Shown piece by piece: positions 60,326-64,000 of a stretch of DNA of 64,000 bases. This DNA comes from Alphaproteobacteria bacterium. Its GTDB lineage: Bacteria > Pseudomonadota > Alphaproteobacteria > Bin65. Each line of letters begins with the position of its first letter. The first letter of the stretch is position 1. The stretch lies in assembly GCA_022819985.1 (NCBI GenBank), contig JAJEGH010000019.1, positions 37,187 to 101,186 of the forward strand. The letters are read 5' to 3'. A model generated the notes under the pieces. It made no database searches and was not told where the DNA came from. It saw only the letters and a program-made list of their open reading frames with translations. A program made the position numbers and the translations under genes.

Positions 60326-61927
60326 TCAGGGCGTCCGCCAGTCCGGCGCGCCGCTATTCTGGGCCTGCGCCGCCGTGTCGCGCAACAGGCGGCGCAGCAT
60401 ATTGCCGTTGCCCGGGTTGCGCGGGATTTCGGCGCAGAAGAAATACGCTTTCGGCCGCATGAAGCCCGGCAGGCTGGAGGCTCTTGCATGGGCGTCGAGC
60501 GCCGCGGCATCGGCATCGCCCACGATGCAGCCGACGACGATCTGCCCCCAGCGCTCGTCGGGCAGGCCGATGGCGCAGCAGTCGTCGACGCCAGGCGCGG
60601 TCTGCAGGACGGCCTCGATCTCGCCGGGATGGATGCTTTCGCCGCCCGAGCGGATCATGTCGTCGACCCGGCCGCGCAGGGTGAAATAGCCGCGCTCGTC
60701 CAGGGTGACGACATCGCCGATGCGCACCCAGCCGTCCTGCACCTTTTCCGCCGTCGCGTCTGGCCGGCCGAGATATTCGCTGAAGATCGTGTCCGCGTCG
60801 GCGGCGACGAGCAGTTCGCCTTCCTCGCCGGGTCCGATGAGGTCGTCCGGGCCGCCGCCCAGCGAGACGACGCGCAGGCGGGTGAAGTAGCCCGGCCGCA
60901 GCGCCAGATGGTCGCCGACCGGCTCAGGGTTGTAGGCCGAGCACATGGTTTCCGTGGTGCCGTAGATGTGCCGGATCTCGGCATTCTCCCAGCACCGGTC
61001 CATGTGGACGATCAGCTCTTCCGGAATGTTCGAGCCGCCGTAGAGCACGCGGCGCAAGGAGCGCACTTTCTCCGGCGCATAGTTCGGCGCCTTCGTCAGC
61101 GCGTAATAGAGTGTCGGCGCGGCAAACGTATAGGTGAGCTGCTCCCGTTCGATCAGGTCGACCGCGGCGGCGGGATCGAACGCGCTCATCACCTGGTAGC
61201 TGCCGCCGAAGGCCAGCGTGACCAGGAAGACGCCGTAGAAGCCGATGGCGTGGGCCAGCGGCATGAAGCCGAGCGCGCGCGTGTGCGGCCCGTGCAGCAC
61301 GCCGCCCTGGGTCGCCAGCCACAGGATGCGCGGCTCGGTCGTGCGCTGGGCCAGCACGACACCCTTGGGGAGGCCGGTCGTGCCGGACGTGTAGAACACG
61401 ATCGCCGGGTCCTCGCGATCGAGCGCCGGGCGGGGCGGCAGGCAGGCGGCGTCGGCGCGGCAGGCGGTAAAGTCTTCGGCCGCGCCGGCTGGACCGGCCA
61501 CTGGACCGGCCACTGGACCGCCGGGCGCGAACAGCGGCGCCCCGTCCGGTAGCGCCGCGGCAACGGCCGACACCGCTTCCGGGTCCGGCAACACGAACGC
61601 GCCCTTCATGCCGCCGGCCGCGACCAGGCGACCGATATCGACGGGCTTGAGGCGCGGATTGACCAGCGCCGGGACGGCGCCGAGCCGGGTGAGCGCCAGC
61701 AGCGCCAGCCCGTGCTCCAGGATGTTGGGCAGGCAGGTCGCGACCCGGTCGCCCGGCCCGATGCCGCGGGCGGCGAAACCGGCGGCAATCGCGTCGAGTT
61801 CGGCGATCAACTCCCGGTAGGTGAATTGCCGGTCGGTGCGGTCGTCCCGGATCGCCGGCGCGTCGGGCGACCGGTCCGCCTGGTTCCAGACGAGATCGTA
61901 AGCCGTCGGTGCGGCCGGGGCGGTCAT
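60326..61927 (-). CDS. AMP-binding acyl-CoA ligase-like protein lacking the usual catalytic lysine
   Basis: 533 residues. P-loop Y-T-S-G-T-T-G-L-P-K-G (179-189), Y-G-T-T-E-T-M, and R-I-G-D-V-V-T-L-D-E-R-G-Y identify it as an AMP ligase of the ANL family. At the C terminus, where G-K-x-x-R carries the lysine needed for adenylation, the sequence reads N-G-N-M-L-R-R (Asn509). An in-frame 12-bp repeat at 61489-61522 makes a G-P-V-A repeat (A-G-P-V-A-G-P-V-A-G-P-A). It begins 4 bp after the RdhA-like gene. Confidence 0.88.
   Translation of the reverse strand: MTAPAAPTAYDLVWNQADRSPDAPAIRDDRTDRQFTYRELIAELDAIAAGFAARGIGPGDRVATCLPNILEHGLALLALTRLGAVPALVNPRLKPVDIGRLVAAGGMKGAFVLPDPEAVSAVAAALPDGAPLFAPGGPVAGPVAGPAGAAEDFTACRADAACLPPRPALDREDPAIVFYTSGTTGLPKGVVLAQRTTEPRILWLATQGGVLHGPHTRALGFMPLAHAIGFYGVFLVTLAFGGSYQVMSAFDPAAAVDLIEREQLTYTFAAPTLYYALTKAPNYAPEKVRSLRRVLYGGSNIPEELIVHMDRCWENAEIRHIYGTTETMCSAYNPEPVGDHLALRPGYFTRLRVVSLGGGPDDLIGPGEEGELLVAADADTIFSEYLGRPDATAEKVQDGWVRIGDVVTLDERGYFTLRGRVDDMIRSGGESIHPGEIEAVLQTAPGVDDCCAIGLPDERWGQIVVGCIVGDADAAALDAHARASSLPGFMRPKAYFFCAEIPRNPGNGNMLRRLLRDTAAQAQNSGAPDWRTP
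61489..61522. repeat. 12-bp in-frame repeat in the AMP ligase gene
   Basis: CTGGACCGGCCA twice (61489-61500, 61501-61512) and CTGGACCGCC (61513-61522). Encodes V-A-G-P units in a loop of the N-terminal domain. Confidence 0.92.
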
Positions 61928-61931
61928 GCCG

Positions 61932-63170
61932 TCACCAGCCCGGGCGGTTCTTCCACCACCAGTCCGGCTTGTAGCGCCTGCCGTAGCCCAGCGCATTGTC
62001 GAGCCACAGGGCCATCCGCCGGAACGGGCCACCGGCCAGCCTCTTCCACAGCCGGAAATAGACCCGGCCGAGGGTGGTCTCGGGCAGCTTGTTGTAGGGG
62101 CAGACCCGGATGCAGATGCCGCATTCGGTGCCCTGGTTGGCCCAGAAGCGGAAGCATTTCTCGCCGTCGACATTCCATTTCCGGATGCCGACGAAATTGG
62201 AGGCGTTGTGGTAGGCGCCGTCGGGCGGGCCGTCCGGGATCGCCTTGGGCGGGCAGGCGTCGGAGCATTTGCGGCACAGGTCGCAGAATTCCTTGACGCC
62301 GAATGTCTTCGGCCGGTCGTGGGCCAGTGGCAGATCGGTGAAAATCTTGCCAAAGCGCAGGCGCGGGCCGAACTCCGGCGTGATGACCAGCCCGTGCCGG
62401 CCGTATTCGCCGAGCCCGGCCTGGATCGCATAGGGCACGCACTGGGCCGTGTCGTTCAGCGAGGCGACGGCGTTGTAGCCCAGGTTGCGGATGAACTGGG
62501 CGAGCGACATCAGCGTCAGCCCGTCCTTGGAATAGCCGTAGCCCGCCGCGGTGCCGCCGAGCGCCGACGGCATGGTCTGGATCACCTTGCCCGGCATTTC
62601 CGTGCCGATCACGATGCAATGGGGCAGGGCCTCGCAATCGACATTCTCCTTCTCGGCGCGAGTCCTGGCGTTGAAGCGCTTGGTGTAGTGCCAGCGCAGG
62701 TCGGTCGATGTGATGCCGATCAGGTCGGCGCCGAAGATGCGCGCGGCCTGTTTCAGTTCGGCCGCCATCTCGGCCGGGTCGTCGACCGGCTCGCGGGTCG
62801 GCGCCGGAGGCGCGTAGGGGGCGAGGTCGTCGAGGAAGCCGTCGTGCCGCTCGTCCTTCAGCCTGCGCTCGATCAGCAGGTTTGCGCCGACCCAGGCGGC
62901 GTTGCGCATCGCGAAGTCCTTGGTGCGGTAGCCCTCGGTCTTCCGCACCCCCAGCCCGTGGGTGAACATGGACCTGAACCAGTCGAGCGCTTTCTCGGAA
63001 CGGACGGTTTCGTCCCATTGCGCGCGGGCGAAGGTGTCGTTGCACGCGTTGAAACGCTGGAACGCCGGCTCGATCTCGAAGCCGCACTCGGCGTCGTCCG
63101 GCCGGTGCAGCGGACCGTCGAACCGCGCTTCCAGCGTCGGCGGATTGTCGGCCGACAGCGGCTCGGGCAT
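61932..63170 (-). CDS. Reductive-dehalogenase-family (RdhA-like) 4Fe-4S protein
   Basis: 412 residues. Two C-terminal cluster motifs are complete: Cys296, 299, 302, 306 (C-D-L-C-R-K-C-S-D-A-C-P) and Cys339, 350, 353, 357 (C-G-I-C-I-R-V-C-P). The block A-G-L-G-E-Y-G-R-H-G-L-V-I-T-P-E-F-G-P-R (251-270) is a hallmark of the corrinoid RdhA fold. No Tat signal, so unlike respiratory RdhA it should be cytosolic. It probably needs cobalamin and a reductant; the halogenated substrate, if any, is unknown. Start chosen at ATG 63170; ATG 63197 would overlap the upstream gene. Confidence 0.87.
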   Translation of the reverse strand: MPEPLSADNPPTLEARFDGPLHRPDDAECGFEIEPAFQRFNACNDTFARAQWDETVRSEKALDWFRSMFTHGLGVRKTEGYRTKDFAMRNAAWVGANLLIERRLKDERHDGFLDDLAPYAPPAPTREPVDDPAEMAAELKQAARIFGADLIGITSTDLRWHYTKRFNARTRAEKENVDCEALPHCIVIGTEMPGKVIQTMPSALGGTAAGYGYSKDGLTLMSLAQFIRNLGYNAVASLNDTAQCVPYAIQAGLGEYGRHGLVITPEFGPRLRFGKIFTDLPLAHDRPKTFGVKEFCDLCRKCSDACPPKAIPDGPPDGAYHNASNFVGIRKWNVDGEKCFRFWANQGTECGICIRVCPYNKLPETTLGRVYFRLWKRLAGGPFRRMALWLDNALGYGRRYKPDWWWKNRPGW

Positions 63171-63186
63171 GTTGCGGCGGAGATGC

Positions 63187-63576
63187 TCAGGCGGCATTGT
63201 ACACCGTCCGGCCTTCCCGCAGCGCGGGCTTGAAGGCCAGAGGGTGGGCATTCCGGTAACGCTCGACATCGTCCGGAGTCGCAACGACGACGTCGATTGC
63301 GACCGGCACGCCGTACAGTTCCCGGTAGATTGTGTCGTACACGCGTTTCCGCTCGCGCCAGTGCGTGCCGTAATTCTTCACAACAAGGAGATCGACGTCG
63401 CCATGCGAACCCCTCTCGCCGCGAGCGGCAGAGCCGAATAGGACAATCCTTTCGGGCTGGCACGCTGCGACGACCCGTCGGACGGTATCGTCCAGCGTAT
63501 CGGCGTCGATGGACCGCCCGGCACTGCGGTGCGCCACGGCTGCCGTCGCACCAGGGGCCGTGTTCGCATCGGCCAT
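63187..63576 (-). CDS. Minimal nucleotidyltransferase (MNT/NTP_transf_2 type)
   Basis: 129 residues. The nucleotidyltransferase site is complete: G-S (48-49) in L-F-G-S-A-A-R-G, Asp60 and Asp62 (G-D-V-D-L-L-V-V) and third Asp95 (A-I-D-V-V-V). AGGAGG lies 6 bp before the ATG at 63576. Most MNT proteins pair with a HEPN partner, and none is beside it here. It is the first gene, 16 bp ahead of the RdhA-like gene, so it is likely in the operon. AMPylation of a partner is a typical activity of the family. Confidence 0.85.
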   Translation of the reverse strand: MADANTAPGATAAVAHRSAGRSIDADTLDDTVRRVVAACQPERIVLFGSAARGERGSHGDVDLLVVKNYGTHWRERKRVYDTIYRELYGVPVAIDVVVATPDDVERYRNAHPLAFKPALREGRTVYNAA

Positions 63577-63690
63577 CTTCGTCCTCCTGGAACCTTGTGC
63601 AGACATTCGAAGCCTTACGCGGGCATTTTCCCGCAATCTAGCCCTGATTTCACGCCAAAGTCACGGCCTGCCGTTTCCGCCAGGACGACC

Positions 63691-64000
63691 CTACGGCCAG
63701 AGCGCGTCGAGCGGAAAGCTGATCGCCTCGAAGGGCGGAATCGAGACCGGGTCGTCGTTGCGCGCCGTGGCGATCAGGACCCATTCGCCGTCGCGCAACT
63801 CGAAGGCTTCCAGATCGCGCGCCAGCGGATCGATGAACCAGAGATGGCGCACGCCCTCCCGGGCATAGACCGGGCGCTTGCCGTGGCGGTCGAGATCGCG
63901 GGTCGAGGGCGACAGCACCTCGCAGACCCAGTCCGGCGCCAGCGAAAAGAAGGCGGCGTCGGGAAACTCCGGCATCCGTTCGCGCCGCCAGCCGGCGACG
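63691..64000 (-). CDS. Uma2-family PD-(D/E)XK nuclease (5' part missing)
   Basis: The frame is open to the window edge (V-A-G-W-R-R-E-R precedes M-P-E-F), so the N-terminal part is missing. The visible part has P-D-W-V-C-E-V-L-S-P-S-T-R and Y-A-R-E-G-V-R-H-L-W-F-I-D-P, which are the C-terminal half of the Uma2 nuclease fold. Uma2 proteins are numerous in some bacteria and their roles are not well established. 63577-63690 holds no gene. Confidence 0.85.
   Translation of the reverse strand, partial: VAGWRRERMPEFPDAAFFSLAPDWVCEVLSPSTRDLDRHGKRPVYAREGVRHLWFIDPLARDLEAFELRDGEWVLIATARNDDPVSIPPFEAISFPLDALWP

Overview
The window is a GC-rich stretch of an alphaproteobacterial chromosome, most likely a Rhodospirillales-like or related heterotroph. 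The support is an rluA-type gene next to rpoH, a serC-serA-hisZ-purA operon, efp beside an inositol-monophosphatase-family gene, an L31 of the cysteine-free type, an STAS-MlaE lipid transporter and many TRAP transporters. No rRNA, prophage, CRISPR array or insertion sequence is visible. One tRNA (Val, GAC) is present.

Layout. 1-8.1 kb is housekeeping: pseudouridine synthase end, rpoH, a serine-hydrolase-like protein with all three active-site motifs degenerate, then purA, hisZ, serA and serC (minus strand). 8.4-9.7 kb holds a GST and a small exported protein. 9.8-12.9 kb is a toxin-antitoxin island: an Xre/RES pair and two VapBC-type pairs. A 143-bp duplication of the end of the exported-protein gene flanks the Xre/RES pair, and a leftover vapC tail lies inside it. 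12.9-14.7 kb has a MaoC-type dehydratase and a LysR regulator, with an AT-rich divergent control region.

15-43.5 kb is a catabolic and uptake island. It has a branched-chain-amino-acid-type ABC importer (with a LivM-LivG fusion) followed by a kynurenine-formamidase-like cyclase, a histidine-rich COG0523 metal GTPase and an amidase. Two DctPQM TRAP importers, a TAXI-TRAP importer with an amidohydrolase, a VOC protein with a second amidase, an MmgE/PrpD protein, a GntR regulator and a hydantoinase/oxoprolinase A-B pair follow. A TGGTATACCA-like palindrome recurs at the promoters around the GntR gene and suggests one regulon. The chemistry points to cyclic amides or imides and carboxylates as substrates, but no substrate can be fixed from sequence.

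43.8-57.4 kb is largely housekeeping: fghA, efp, an IMPase, a MotA/MotB-like stator pair with a very long coiled coil, rpmE, an Mla-type four-gene operon, an N-formylglutamate amidohydrolase with a GNAT acetyltransferase, a REP-like inverted pair, and tRNA-Val. 57.4-63.6 kb is a tight minus-strand operon of a minimal nucleotidyltransferase, a reductive-dehalogenase-like Fe-S protein, an AMP ligase lacking the usual catalytic lysine, a second Fe-S protein, and an AMP ligase with an N-terminal helix-turn-helix. I regard this as the best candidate for an undescribed system. The window ends in a partial Uma2-family nuclease. Short tandem repeats of 12-18 bp recur through the window, often just upstream of start codons or inside genes as in-frame expansions.
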